The notes beneath the pieces are model-generated. The model saw only the letters and a program-made list of their open reading frames with translations. It made no database searches and had not been told where the DNA came from. Source: Adineta steineri (Eukaryota > Rotifera > Eurotatoria > Adinetida > Adinetidae). Taken from it: DNA of 64,000 nucleotides. The DNA lies in contig CAJNOI010000295.1 of the NCBI GenBank assembly GCA_905250115.1, positions 21,500 to 85,499 on the forward strand, in the 5' to 3' direction. This document shows positions 45,843 through 58,729 of the stretch, in pieces (positions within the stretch are counted from its first letter, which is position 1; every line of letters starts with the position of its first letter). The position numbers and the translations under genes were made by a program.

Positions 45843-47273
45843 TTAAACATTATCTGGCAATCGCATTGATAGTCTTAGAAGTGTGTTGTCTTTTAACTTA
45901 TAGTGACAGTCAGTAAAATCAGCATACACTATTATCACACGATGATTCGTTTGTTGTCTTTCCGCAGTTAATTTCTGGTACAAGAACTTCCATATATCTG
46001 GTTCTTCACTTTGTAATCGATGATCTGAATACCACACCGTTACGTCACAGTAATTTTCTTTCATAAGAATACGTTTTATAATAGCTTCAATATCTTCAAT
46101 TGTCGTCAATTTACGACCTCCAACACGAATAGTTGATATATCAATATATCTAATTTGATTATTATTTAATTGTTCAAATAATAATGCTTTTGTTAGCCAT
46201 CGATTTACTTTATGAAAAAATTTCTTTATTTTATTTATTTGCAATAATGAATAGTATTCATCGGAAATAACATTATCAATTTCTATCGATTCATAATAAT
46301 TTCGACGAATACCAATAAGTAATTTTCGTAGGTCACTTCGAAATTCTCCGTATATAGTCAATAGATTACAAAATTGTTCTTGAAAATCATTTGATCGTTT
46401 ATTAAGTATACGACTTGAGAAATTCTTAGGAATTTTTTTAAATATTTCTACTAGATGTTTTATCCAAATATCGATGTCCATAATCATAGATTCAATATTT
46501 AAAGTTTGATCATTAATTAGATTAGATGAATCACATAATTCTGGCTGATGATCATTGTTATAAAGTGATTCTAGACAACACATTGTGTATTGTAGCGGTT
46601 GATGAAAATTTTCATTTGTCTGCCAACTTTTTATTCTATTAAAAACGGTTAATAGTGTTGTATTATGATTGTCTATGCATGTTTCCGACCCAAATATAGT
46701 GATGTCAGTCAAACTACTAATTTCATCTTCTTCACGATCAGTCAGTACGAAATCTTTCTCATTATGTTCAAGTCGATAAGCAATATTTCGTAGTAAACTA
46801 TCCAATGCATGAGTAGATTGATCGTTTGGAATCGATAAAATACATAAAATTTCAAAACCCCAAGTAGTTTTCATAATTATATGAGTTGCACATGAAGAAG
46901 ATGTAACAATTTTATCTATATCTTCACTTATTTCTTCTTTACTTACATATGCATAGTACAAAAAACGAGTATTCTCGTTAATAGATTGTGTATAATCAAT
47001 AGCAGAACTAATTCCTGATGGTTGAATAATACTAAGAAGAATACTTTGTAAAAGTCCATCATCAAAATTTATCTCTTTTAAAACATCGATTATATTATTA
47101 AATTGTGCACCAGAAAATATTCTACATATAGAATGTTGAGTAGTCGATTTTATTTCATATGATTTTACGGAATATTGATCAATCAATTTATCTTGCGATA
47201 CAATATAAAGTGTTCCTAATCGACCAGAAATATCAACTACTTTTCGTTCAATAAAATGTGAACTTAATTTCAT
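45843..47273 (-). CDS. SNTX/thioredoxin-like domain protein
   Basis: A single ORF that extends upstream to 47411. The Met at 47273 (MKLSSHFIERKVVDISGRLG) is preferred because the upstream 46 residues are hydrophobic and low-complexity and the family usually starts near the GRLGTLYxxxxDKLI motif. About 476 aa from that start. The layout matches what I recall of stonustoxin/SNTX-related proteins that are common and non-toxic in bdelloids: an N-terminal LGxLYxxxxDxLI stretch, then NENTRFLYYAYVS, a helical WGFEILCIL section, ITIFGSETCIDN, and a C-terminal thioredoxin-like part with ADFTDCHYKLKDN. It ends RLPDNV at 45843. No signal peptide with the chosen start. Function unknown; the name refers to domain ancestry, not to toxicity. 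Confidence 0.55.
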   Translation of the reverse strand: MKLSSHFIERKVVDISGRLGTLYIVSQDKLIDQYSVKSYEIKSTTQHSICRIFSGAQFNNIIDVLKEINFDDGLLQSILLSIIQPSGISSAIDYTQSINENTRFLYYAYVSKEEISEDIDKIVTSSSCATHIIMKTTWGFEILCILSIPNDQSTHALDSLLRNIAYRLEHNEKDFVLTDREEDEISSLTDITIFGSETCIDNHNTTLLTVFNRIKSWQTNENFHQPLQYTMCCLESLYNNDHQPELCDSSNLINDQTLNIESMIMDIDIWIKHLVEIFKKIPKNFSSRILNKRSNDFQEQFCNLLTIYGEFRSDLRKLLIGIRRNYYESIEIDNVISDEYYSLLQINKIKKFFHKVNRWLTKALLFEQLNNNQIRYIDISTIRVGGRKLTTIEDIEAIIKRILMKENYCDVTVWYSDHRLQSEEPDIWKFLYQKLTAERQQTNHRVIIVYADFTDCHYKLKDNTLLRLSMRLPDNV

Positions 47274-49318
47274 TGTAAAATAAAATATAGTCAAAAACAT
47301 TAATAGTTTTGCAATGCATGAAACTTTTTTTTCTATTCGAAATAGAAAATTCTGATTGTATGAAAGAAATAATAAAAAGAAATCTCTTATCAATAACCTT
47401 GAAAATGCCAAGCTTATTCTCTTCTATTTTGCATTGAATTATATATAACTGTCACACTGTAATATAATATATAGACTCAGATTATTTTAGAAAACAAATC
47501 ATTGTTTACTGTATATTTTTTCATACAAACTAGAAATGAAACAATGTCATGTGTTTACATTTTTTTTGTTCTTCTTATATTTTCGTTGTATTTTAACATT
47601 TCATTCAACTTTATTTTTCTTCTAATCATTAAAATTTTGTTGAATTGCTGAAAACAGAGTGAGTGTAGTTGTTAATAATGAAGTGATTTCTCACGTTTAC
47701 TTATTTTCATTTCTGTTCTTATTTATGAATAATTTTACAGCTTTAAATTTTCATCAATTATTTTTATAAAAACAAAATTTATGTATGAAAAAATTCTGCG
47801 AGGAATAAAAAAAAAAATTTTATTTCAAAAGATCAGTTATTTTCATTCTTTGACTTTTTTTATTTTCATCAATAACAATTGCATCGTCTTCATTTCAATA
47901 CATTATGATTCCAAAAATCTACTATTAAGACTCATTTTTAAAAGAGAAGACAACGGGGTTTATATGATCCTAGAGGGAAATATATAATTAATTGAGTTTA
48001 TAAATGAATTCATTCTAGAAATCATGATGAATATTTCAAATGTTCGTAAGTGATAGATCTCCTGAAATCGTTTGAACGATGGAAGATTTTCTTTATATTT
48101 GGTTCAAAAAAAAACAAATAAACAGAAATGTACAGAATTCTATACTTTCTTCTTCAAGTCCACTGAGAATGAAATCTGTCAAAATCGAACAAACTATTCT
48201 TTAATTTAAATGGTAAGAATGCAATGAAATAATCTGTTAAAACAAAAAAATTAACAAAAAGTCGAATTTGTTTTATTTTATTTAAAATTCAAAATTGAAG
48301 AGAAAAAACAAATTCGAAATTTATCTAAAAAAAAATATATTTAGTTGAAATTCAATATTCTATTTCAATTTTAGAATTAATCATTTTGTTTTATTCTCAG
48401 AAGTAACAATATTTTTTAGTCAAATTCTTTATAATATCATCAGTTTCATGTTGAGTTTTCATTAATTGTGTGAAAACATATGAACTATTTTACGTACATA
48501 GTATTAATTAACAAAGATGATGTGTTTAAATAAAACATGTAATTATTAGTAGCAAAAGAAAGATGTTTTCTGAAATACAAATAATATTTGTATCATTCAG
48601 TAATCATACAATTAGACGAAGTTCTAAAGTATTATTACAAAATTATTTTCTTCTATCTATTTCTTTATTGTCCATTATGATTGCAATTTTTTATCAACAA
48701 ATTCAATTTGATTTTAGTTCAGTTTAGTATCCATAGTGCAGTGAAAACAAAAAAATATGACGTGTTTCATGTTATTTTGAAGTTTATTTTATGTTCTATT
48801 TTAATATTCTTCAGTCATTCTATTTAACATCTGTAAATATTTGTCATTATTTGCAAATGGTTCGCAGCAAGAAGATCTGTTCGATTTATTGGCATGTGAT
48901 TTTATTTACATGTGGAATTATTCCTTTACTGATTCTTATAAATAGGATTGTTCAAGATCAAATAAATTGTTCGATTGTAATTGAAGCATTTGGATCAAGT
49001 TGTCCTATAACTTATCCTTCGATTTTGATATTCGAATATAAAATGTTATTATCATGTTCGCTTTATCAATTCAAATTAATTTGAGGATGTGGATGATTAA
49101 CAAGAAGATTCATTCATCCACACCCGCTTAAAAATCTTTATGAGTGAAAGTGAAATATATCTGCAATATATTGTAGTAAGTCTTGACCTCACTCTCACCA
49201 TCTTGAGGGTGTGGGTGTGAGTGTGGATGAATAGAATAATATTTACACTCACATTCACTCCCTCAAGTCATAAGAAAAGAGTTCTTCCCACAAATGACAA
49301 TGAGATTACTAGAGAGTC
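47274..49318. other. AT-rich gene-poor DNA with two hairpins
   Basis: Very AT-rich. Contains hairpins at 49081-49130 and 49198-49267 (CATCTTGAGGGTGTGGGTG...CACTCCCTCAAG). A hydrophobic frame at 48791-49084 resembles two membrane helices of a receptor but has no defining motif. Confidence 0.45.
49198..49267. repeat. Telomere-like hairpin repeat with clean ends
   Basis: CCATCTTGAGGGTGTGGGTG on the left and CACATTCACTCCCTCAAG on the right around an AT loop. The TTGAGGG...CCCTCAA ends are clear. Confidence 0.75.
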
Positions 49319-50090
49319 AGCGATATAATGCTCCGCAATGGTCTACTTTCTAAACGCTATTCTTTATATTTTCGATCTTGCGCCGCACTCTTGCCACATA
49401 CACAAATCAGTTTATAGCGCATAAAATGCTCGGCTAATTGAACGAACAATTTATTTTGACATACCACAAATTTATATGGAAAAAGTCTGTTCTTTGTTCT
49501 GCTCTATCCTCGTTTTGAAAACTTTTCATTAAAATCCTTTTTAATTTTAATTTTATTGTGCTAAATAAAAAATTGTTACACATTAAGATTTATCATCAAG
49601 TTATAAAAAAAAAGGTTTTCTCTATCATTTCGATACGAATAGAATGAGAAAACTAAATTATATCAACTCATCTCTTAAACAGATCGCGTATTAGAAACTC
49701 TTCATTGTACTCAAATATCTGCGCTTGAGCTTTGTTCGGAAGAGTACACTAACAAACATACAAACAACTGCGTTAGAAAAGCGTTTTATATTTATTCATA
49801 TAGAAGAGGTTAAATGATTCGTTTTATCAAAAAACGTAGTTGAAAATAGTTCATTTTGAAGCATTATATCGTTGACTGTGAAGTAAGCCAATTATCTTTC
49901 GTGGGAAGAACTAATTTCATACGACTTTGTAGAGGTTTTCACAGATTAATTCTTTCAAAAACAACTGCAAACATATACGTCCAAATACTCTCAAAGTCCT
50001 CAAACTATCACTTATACTACAGTATTCGTTAGATGATACTTTTATGATTCATATCAATCCGCTTTCTCTTTCGTTCTGATATATTCTACT
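49319..50090. other. Intergenic, no feature recognised
   Basis: AT-rich spacer with no open frame or repeat that I can support, leading into the CA-rich minisatellite. Confidence 0.45.
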
Positions 50091-50745
50091 ATTAACTCAA
50101 TCTCATCCACATCGATTCTAGCCACATCTTGACCTTTACACCAACCAGAATTCTCGCTATACTCGCACATACACCAACACTGATGCTATTCATACACTCC
50201 AGCGCAACTACGCAAATTCTAGTCACATCTTTACGCTAACCCTCGCTAATGCTAGCCACATCTACACTCTCACACATACTAAATCTAGCCATATCTTCAC
50301 CCTTACATCCGCATTCAACTTACGCACATCATCATCCTCATCCATACGGATCTAACGCACATCTTCACCTTCACACATACCAATACTATCCACATCTTCA
50401 TCGTCACTCAGACAAATCTTATTCGCATCTTCACTCACATCCATACTAATCTTTCCCACATCCTTAATCACACTCATACAAATCTTATCCACATCCATAC
50501 GAATGTTATGCATATCCCTATCCTCACCCACACCGATCTTATGAACCTATCCAAACACACTCACACTGATTCAAAGCACATATTCACCCACACCAACACC
50601 AATATTATGCATATATTTCTCCTCACCCATGCTAACCTTCTGCACGTTTTCATCCATACCCACACCGACACTACGTACATCTTCACCCACATCCATACCG
50701 ATCTTACTCACATCACCACTCACACTCGCACGCACACAGATCCTT
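50090..50745. repeat. CA-rich degenerate minisatellite, unit about 33-36 bp
   Basis: Successive units of the form CACATCTTCACCCTCACACATACNAATCTTAT recur about 18-20 times with heavy divergence (for example near 50263, 50305, 50355, 50393, 50425 and 50455). Apparent open frames in it (His/Thr-rich) reflect the repeat, not a gene. The CACCCACA-type words match the C-strand of telomere-like repeats. Confidence 0.65.
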
Positions 50746-51130
50746 CTTTTTACTTAGCAAATCAAAAATACAAATAACTAAACAAACACAACAGCAAACA
50801 ACAAACGAACGGATTTAAAAAGATCACAGCGCTCTAACAATCCGGCGTGGTGATCATCAAAACTTCACCATGACTGGATCAACATAAAATTAAACCGCTC
50901 ATTGGTAACAAGCACCATCGATCTCGACTAGAGATTTTCGATTTCCATCTAAACGAATATGTGCCACATGTACGCCAACAGTAACATAACGAAATGCCGA
51001 AAAACCCAAATACCAGCACGAAATGACTGCAAGACGCCAATCATGTTAACTGCTTTCCTTCACTTCAGACTCCTGAAGGTTTTCTCCATTATTTAATTTC
51101 AGACAAATTTGTCATCGATTCCCTCAACAA

Positions 51131-51217
51131 AAACTGGATCTCCAGTGCGCCGAAGAGACCATGTGGATCCCTTGTGCGAAGAGAAGACGACTGTGGATCC
51201 CTTGTGCGAAGAGAAGA
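51131..51217. repeat. 30-bp tandem repeat next to a gap
   Basis: TGTGGATCCCTTGTGCGAAG recurs with a 30-bp period (51162 and 51192) after a diverged first copy at about 51132, then runs into 10 N (51218-51227). Possibly a collapsed array. Confidence 0.6.
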
Positions 51218-51227
51218 NNNNNNNNNN
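51218..51227. other. Assembly gap (10 N)
   Basis: Ten N at the end of the 30-bp tandem repeat. Confidence 0.95.
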
Positions 51228-54100
51228 CTACGTTGAAAATCGTCGTTTAATTATACTACCTACATACAACAAAAAAATGTATAATATTATTACATACATA
51301 AATATTTTATAAAATAATCGAATCTTCCAATTATCTTCAATGTATCGAAGTGTATTAAAGGACGCGACTGGATTGTTGAGTAAAAATATTGCGGATCAAA
51401 CTATTCTCGGATTTTTCCGATGAAATTCGTTTTCATTTGTGAAATCATCGATCTAGAGTATTTAAAAACTATAAGAGAGCTTTCACTAATTATCTATAGT
51501 TAAAAAGACAATTAATTCAGTCTATTTTTTACTGATTTAACTACAAATATAATAACGGTTATATAGAACATAAGCAGTATTGAATATAGAATAATTTCAA
51601 AGTAAATGTTATACTATAGAATTAACTGAACAAATTACTGTTTGATAGCAGTAGATGCAGTAAAAAATACTTCACAAAATCGTATAAAAATATACATCTT
51701 ATCTCAATGATTATAATATTTCAGCCATCAATATGTGGTATATCTATACATAAGTAATCTATTAAATGAAAAGAGTTAGACACTATTAAATCTTTCTTTC
51801 ATATCTCATCTTACTAATAGTAAAAGTCGAAGTTCTTCTGTGGTGATAACGTACACTGCAATGAATTATACAGATACTGGACCTGAACAAAATATTGAAA
51901 GTATTCTTGCTCATTATGCTTTTGTTCGTTCTCGAGGTTCTTATTTTTAAAACTTTAGATGAAGTATTTTTTATGATAAAATCCTTATATTTTTGTGTTT
52001 TTCAATAAATGAAACAAATCACTAATGTCTTTCTTCAGTCGATGTAAATAAACATAGAAGTATTTATATGAAACAAAGTCGTATGATAGTCAATATATTC
52101 TCGTTTGTTATTCACGTTATGAATGGACTCATTTTTATTTCATCATTAATACCATACACACAATTAATATTTAGGCAGTATACAAGTTTTTCTTTCTTTC
52201 TTTTTTTCATCATTTTATACAAAATAAACATCGTTGTTTTGAACAACTTTTTTAGTTATTGTTTCTCTTATAATATCGAGTTTGTTAATATTCTCATTAT
52301 CGATCTTTTTTCATTGACTTATGCGTAATTTTTTAAAAACAAGTATTACTAGGTCATTGATCATTTTTTATTTGAGTGAAATTTGAAATTAAAAACAACC
52401 TTGTAAATAACTCGGACTGATCAACAGCTCATTTTCATCACATAATAAAGACAAAACCATACAAATTAGCGATATCTGACTATTCATTTGTTTATAAGTC
52501 TATGTAAAGGTATGGATGTAAGGGGAGTCAACACTCATACTCACACCTACATCCACATCCTCAATGATTACTTTTATCTTATTTAATATCATCATATTCA
52601 TGTTTCCACGAGAAGTTGATAGTAAGCAAACTAGCTGTAATAGTATGAAATGAATGTATCTGTGATGATTGAACTCTTTTCATAACAAAAGTCGAAAATT
52701 TTAAGAAGTCAATTAGTCTCGCCAATAAATAAACATTGATTGCATTAAGTCTGTTCTTGGCTAGTTGTTTTTTATCAAAAATTTGTATCAGTAAATTAAA
52801 AAAATTCCATACACTCTATAAACAATTGTATAATGAAAGCCATCTCATCCTTGTACTTCAGATCAGAAAAACTGTATTCCGTTCTTCAAGTTCTCGATTC
52901 AAATGTATCCAGAAAAAAACAGATTTATATTGTTCAACTTCTATCATTTTTCTAAATTAATGGTAGACGTATTCTGATATTAAATCTACGTTTTTTACAT
53001 ATCTCACCCACTCATTACAATGGATGATGGCAACCAAAATACATTTTTCGTCAGATGGTAATTGAGCAAGAATCGTTGTAGTGTATTGTTTTGAGGTAAT
53101 ATTGAAGCAGAATAATTAATGATGAATTATATTTATTAAACTAACATATTCAATCACTCATAAATGTAATGAATGAAGCTTTTTGTTTGTCATTCGATTT
53201 ACCACGAGCAAATGCTGATGCTAGAATTTATTTCGATATAACCAATGTCTGTAGTTTTTATTGAATTATATTAATGAAAGCTGAACATTTCTGGTTTGAA
53301 AGTGTTATTGTTGATGATCGTGAATAGGAATATGTTTGATAACAGTTTTTGCATGCAAATTTTTTATTATTTTTTTCGTATCTATCTGGACCTAATATAT
53401 TAGCTGGTGATCCAAAGAATTTCCAGTATGATGTAGATGTATTTTTATCAACAACAGTGCTATTTTATAATTCCGATATAGTTCATAAATATTCTTCGTT
53501 CAAAACTATACGAAAAAAGCAATGCTATATTTGTTAAGATAAAGAATAATACTCTTTGTACTATATGTTTCGAAAATATTTGATCTATTATTCATAACAA
53601 TATTTATTAGTTGTGCAAATAAAGATATAGATGAAGATGATGGAACATCAGGTGGAATTGAAGAAGATTCAGAAGAGTTCATCACTGAATCACAATTTCA
53701 TTTATAATAAAATAATTGAAAAAGAAAAACAATGTGTTGAGAACGACGATGAAATGCAAGTGAATGAAATGAAAAATGATTATTAATTCTAATACAAAGA
53801 CAAAACAATTCCTTTGTTTTATTTTCCTATGTGTATTTACTAATTCGTTCAAATAGCAAGTCTATCAGAAGAGTGTGAGAAATTAGTTTATTAAAAAAAA
53901 CATCTATTACATTATAACATAACTGCCATTTTGATTGTCATCCTTTTCATCAGATGAAAATATATAGTACGATGAAACATTAAGATTAAATCAGTAAAGT
54001 ATATTTGAATTAAAAAATATCGAATTGACTCGATGCTATAACTATTAGACAACACGCATCAGTTGTACACTCGAAAGGCAAAAGAATATATTTTATTTTT
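51228..54100. other. AT-rich region with coding relics
   Basis: No complete gene. Fragments look formerly coding but lack context: NYTDTGPEQNIESILAHYAF (about 51863-51925), a FDLPRANADARIYFDI-like stretch (about 53190-53250) and an acidic tail DIDEDDGTSGGIEEDSEE (about 53620-53690). A hairpin lies at 52508-52564. Confidence 0.4.
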
Positions 54101-54108
54101 ATCTAGGC

Positions 54109-54641
54109 ATGAAATTCTTTTCTAAACATGCTCAACAACTAATAAATTCGATGTTTCAAATGGATGATATCCATGTGATGGGTGCCTTTCTACATTCAAA
54201 CTATAAAACATTGAGATTTGCGATATTGACTCAGATTATTGCCATCAAGTATGTCGAGATGCCATTGATAGTATTCAAGACAAAGACATATTAGCTTCTG
54301 ACCCTAAGTAAAAACGACAAAAATTATTTATGGAATCTTTGATGGATAACAATATACGAGCAGCAAAAGGAAAGATATTAAAACAAACAAAAGATGAAGT
54401 TGATAGATACATTGAGTTTGTTGTTCAGGACAAAGTATTTCTTGATCTACTTGATTTTTGTCGAAAAAGAAAACGAATCTATTTTTTCATTTCATATGGT
54501 TCCACAGCAGTGGAACAAGAACTTCGTGTTACAGATCAGATTGTCTCACAATTGCGATCTACAATTGAACTGTCAACAGTTAATAATATATTATTTCTAC
54601 GACCAATTGAAAATAATAGAATAAAGCTGCCAACTGTGTAA
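54109..54641 (+). pseudogene. hAT-like transposase relic
   Basis: Two frames, 54109-54294 and 54330-54641, read as one decayed protein. HVMGAFLHSNYKTLRFA is like the hAT transposase stretch preceding the dimerisation region, and MESLMDNNIRAAKG then TKDEVDRYIEF fit the segment that follows. Stops and frame changes separate them and no terminal repeats were found. Assigned by memory of the family, so tentative. Confidence 0.4.
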
Positions 54642-57620
54642 AATATTCTTTACTAACCTTTTTTCTCTGTTATTGATATTTCTTGTTGGCTGACTAGGAA
54701 ATAAAATTGTGTCAGATAAATTAATCAAAAATCTAGTGCACTGCATATTGCAAATATTACAAAACTAAATTCAGTTTTTAATAAAGATGATATTCTAACA
54801 ATTAGTGTCTATACCATCTAAAAAAGACCAAGACGAGGCGAAGTAGTAAAATATTGGCTCTGTTCGCTCTTTGCATCATTCACCTTTTTCATCAATTGAA
54901 TTTTATGTTGATCAGAATAAATCTAAATTACACATGTTATTTAAGTAAACATAACTAATGATTAAATTCACGTCCAAGTTAGTTTTAATTAGATTTTCAA
55001 AATTATAAGCTTAAATTCAAGAGTATGTGTTCTGGTTCAAATGATTTAATTGCTGCCCATTTAAATATATTTGTGGTGAAAATCAATAATTTCACCACAG
55101 AATGGAGATTTCATTCGATGTAGGTCATTACATATTGTTTGTCCATCGAATCAAATATGTTCCAAATCACATGGTAATCAATATGCTTGTTGTATTTTTC
55201 CTCAAGTTAATGTTTACTTCATTATTGTTTATAGCTTTGATCTAAATAATCTTCATACGGTGTATATTTTGATGATGATCAATATTGTTGTCCAAATGGC
55301 ACAAAATGTAATCAGAACTCTGGCATAAGCATTAAATTACAAGTCTTCGTGATAAATTTTTCTTATTTCTTGAAAATAAAATTCTTGGTCTTTTAATATA
55401 TGATTGACTAGAATAAAAAATTCATTTTTTTCGCTTTAACAAAAGTAAATTTCTGTTTATGAAAATAAAGTATAAATTTTGTAAATTATAACAATGACAT
55501 ACATTAATTAAAAGTTATTTCTCAGAAGCACGTTTATGGGTTGCACAATTAATGCAAAAGATAATTGAGAAAAATGACGATCTGTTAATATGCTTCTTTT
55601 TAAGTAATTGCTTCTCTTAATCTTGTATTAATTATTTCGTAATAATTGAAACGAAAATCAAATCTTACTCATAGTTTCTTTAAATTGCCAGCTATTTTTT
55701 TTTAAATTAAAGTAACTTACATTGTAAAAGTTGCTACAATTCTAATTAGGCGAAATTTCTATTTGAAATATAACCATTTGCATAGATTCTTTCGCAAATT
55801 AGTTATAATCCTTAGACACTAACATAGATGGTAGGAGTGTAGTTGTGGGTATCTCTTCTCTTAATTAACACCCACACTCTCCGTAAAATATCAGATTTCA
55901 CTCAATTGTTTATCGTAACTACCAGTCCAAATAATAAAAGTTCCTAGTTCGATTGATCTTTAACAGATTATTCCATCAAAATTGTTACTTTTCACTACTT
56001 TAATTCTGAAGTTTACGTTGCTTTGTAGGGTGGGTGTAATTAGAATTATTTTATGAACTCTATGTTGATTATTAATTTCTTTTTTATCTATTTAAAATAT
56101 GGAAAATATTATATGATTCGAGATATTTTAATTAGATCTCCTTCCTACAGATATAAATTTGAATTTATTTAATTCAATATTAAACAAAAACCCTCAGATA
56201 CCGAAATCAGAAGAATTATTGAAGAAAACCAAATAAGAACTAATGATAATTTCACCAACAATCTCTTTTCATTATTATTGTTGTATTTATTACATTTAAA
56301 CAAAGTACAATTTGTATATTTGATCAATTTCTGATAATCGAATCAATCAAGCATTGTTTACAAATATCATTAACTTTATTTCTTTACAAGTTCGATGGAA
56401 GACATTATCCCAGGAAAATCTTTTATTTTATGAAAAAATAAAATTTCATAGAATCGTGGCGTCATTATTTGAAATTAATATTTACGAGTTTGAATGTAAC
56501 TTTCTTTATTATCTGTTGTCTTCACATTCTCAAAATTGTCTTTTGCTGTTTTTATTCTTCATGTTATTTAATACAATCAATGTGTTCAAAACATTGTTTA
56601 GTTGTGTACAACTATATGCAAATACATTTTATCGCGATTGATGACTCATATTATCATAAAAACTCAATACGTATACAATCTTAATCCAACAGAATAAAAA
56701 AAAAGCATATACAAGCTAGATAATATGCGATCACTCAACCATAACTCGCCGTTGTTTCAGTGATCAAATGCACGAAACATGTGCTTTCATTTGCTTGACG
56801 AACGTCGAAGCAAGTTAATAGACAAATTTTCACGTATCGAAATTCAAATTTGTTATACATTGTTTTAAAATGCAAGTTAAGTCAAGAATCTCGTATGAGA
56901 CCACTTATAAGCTACAGAATAGCTTATAAAGTGTATGAATACCTTAATAATAAATTTATACGAGAGAGCTCTCATATATTTTGCTTGAGGAACGAAGATA
57001 AAGAGACATTGATTATTGTTTGACAAAAAACACTAGCAAACATTCTTTATAAATATAAATTGCTGAAAAACAACGTTGATTCTAACAAATATCAAAACAG
57101 AGCGTCTAATTTAGCTTAATTATTATTAAAAAATTACAAATTGCTTATGTAAATATTGGCTTTTGTAATGCAAATATGTTTTCAAAAATATTATTATCCA
57201 TTCCTATCACTTATTTGAAATAATTTAACGAATGAAATATCAATGACTTCAAAATTTATTGCTAATGTTTGAAATAAATTATATTTCAAGAAAAAAAACT
57301 AGCTTGATGTTTAGAATATTGTAGCTAAATATAATAATGATGAAATTTATTTTGAACAGTATTATGCGTATAAAGCTTGATTTAATGAATGAATATCATA
57401 AATAAAAAGATTAATTCATTATTCGAACAATAATTTCGTCGTTATCTTTTATTGTGAAATAAGTTTCGTAAGTAAACATACGAAAAACAGACAAGATTGA
57501 TCAGTTTTATCTTTTCATTTCGTAGCGAGCAAAATTTGCTTGTGTTACACCATGATCTGATTTAGCAACAGCGTATTCTACTCATATAATTCTAAATAAC
57601 AAATACTCTTCTTCTATTCT
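54642..57620. other. AT-rich gene-poor DNA
   Basis: Mostly A/T with no supported gene. A hairpin is at 55830-55882. A cysteine-rich relic (CPSNQICSKSHGNQYACC) can be read at about 55120-55200 on the plus strand but has no flanking exon. Confidence 0.45.
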
Positions 57621-57845
57621 TTCGAAATAAGACCGTGTTCTGGTTGAATACACAGCTTACTTTAATTAGTAATTCTTTTCTTTCCTTTGAAATAACGTCG
57701 TGTTCTGGTTGACCACTCAGCATACTTTAGTTGGTAATTCTTTTCTTTCCTTCAAAACAATGTCGTGTTCTGGTTGATTACGCAGCATACTTTAGTTAGT
57801 AATTCTTTTCTTTCCTTTGAAACAAGACCGTGTTCTGGTTGAATG
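57620..57845. repeat. 65-bp tandem repeat upstream of secreted gene
   Basis: GTGTTCTGGTTGA begins at 57635, 57700, 57765 and 57830, an exact 65-bp period. Each unit contains ACTTTAGTTAGTAATTCTTT followed by TCTTTCCTT. The last unit ends about 20 bp before the TATA box of the next gene, so it may act as a promoter-proximal array. Confidence 0.85.
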
Positions 57846-57866
57846 TATAATCGATCACATTAATAC

Positions 57867-57873
57867 TATAAAA
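57867..57873 (+). promoter_or_regulatory. TATA box
   Basis: CTATAAAAAGG, 65 bp before the ATG at 57932, at a normal distance for a start site near 57897. It directly follows the 65-bp repeat array. Confidence 0.6.
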
Positions 57874-57931
57874 AGGGACTATTTACTGTTACTCGATACC
57901 TACACTCTTATCTTCATTCAACAGCAAACAA

Positions 57932-58729
57932 ATGCAATCATTTTGTGTACCAATTCTGGTTGTGGCTCTGACTGTAATCATTACTGTGCAGCCGTCGAAT
58001 GCAAGAGACTCCTCTTATTTTCAAGCATCACGTCGACACTTTGATCGAAACCAACTTAAGCGTGTGCTGATGAATTACTTATCAAGGAATATCGTCGAAG
58101 AATCAGACGAAGATAATGATTTATTACAGAAGCGTGATAATACAGGTATGATTCTTCTACTCATATATGGAATTATTCTTTTCCTAGCGAATAACGAATA
58201 AGTACGGAGGGAAGGGGGGACGATGTCAGAATTTTGCCAATAAGACTATTGCTCATAGAACATTAGTTAGCGGCATTAATGATTGAATTCTGAGGGATCT
58301 GCTGGTCGAAGTGAAGTAGATAGAGGCATATTAACTTGAGATTGTAGGCGTGTGGATGGTACGAATACGAACTGTTGACTATACATTTATACTGTAGAAA
58401 GATACTCTCTCATTTTATATCTGTATACTACAGATTATCAATGCCATATAATATTTCTTTTTATAGTTAGTCCTTGGACCCAATTATCAAGTGCCGGTTG
58501 GGTGGAATGTTATTGGCTTTCAAGTGTATACGATAAAACAACAACGGACGCCTGTAAACAGGCTTGTCTTGGAGTAACTGGTTGCAATGCAGTAAACTTA
58601 AAGCACAGTGAACACCGATGTGATTTCGAAAAATGCACACCAGGCACACAAAAAGTCAATGCCGATGCCGATCATGAGGCACATATCATGACAAGCGCAC
58701 GTGAGTACTGTGTCTATGCAGATGCATAA
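57932..58729 (+). CDS. Secreted pro-region plus PAN/Apple-like cysteine domain
   Basis: Two exons, 57932-58145 and 58467-58729, join in phase 1 to 158 aa. MQSFCVPILVVALTVIITV is a signal peptide ending near SNARDS. A short charged pro-region follows, with dibasic sites (RR, KR in QLKRVLMNYL, QKR before DNT) that a furin-like protease could cut. Exon 2 is one cysteine-rich domain: WVECYWLSSVYDKTTTDACK, CLGVTGCNAVN, HRCDFEKCTPGTQ and a final EYCVYADA. The spacing is PAN/Apple-like. A nearly identical second copy of exon 2 lies 635 bp downstream. Likely an extracellular protein or peptide precursor; function unknown. Confidence 0.75.

Noticed and set aside
48791..49084. Possible receptor-like ORF with two membrane helices
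   Set aside because: Too short, no start context and no conserved GPCR residue; kept only as a comment.
50249..50777. His/Thr-rich ORFs
   Set aside because: Periodic translation of the CA-rich minisatellite.
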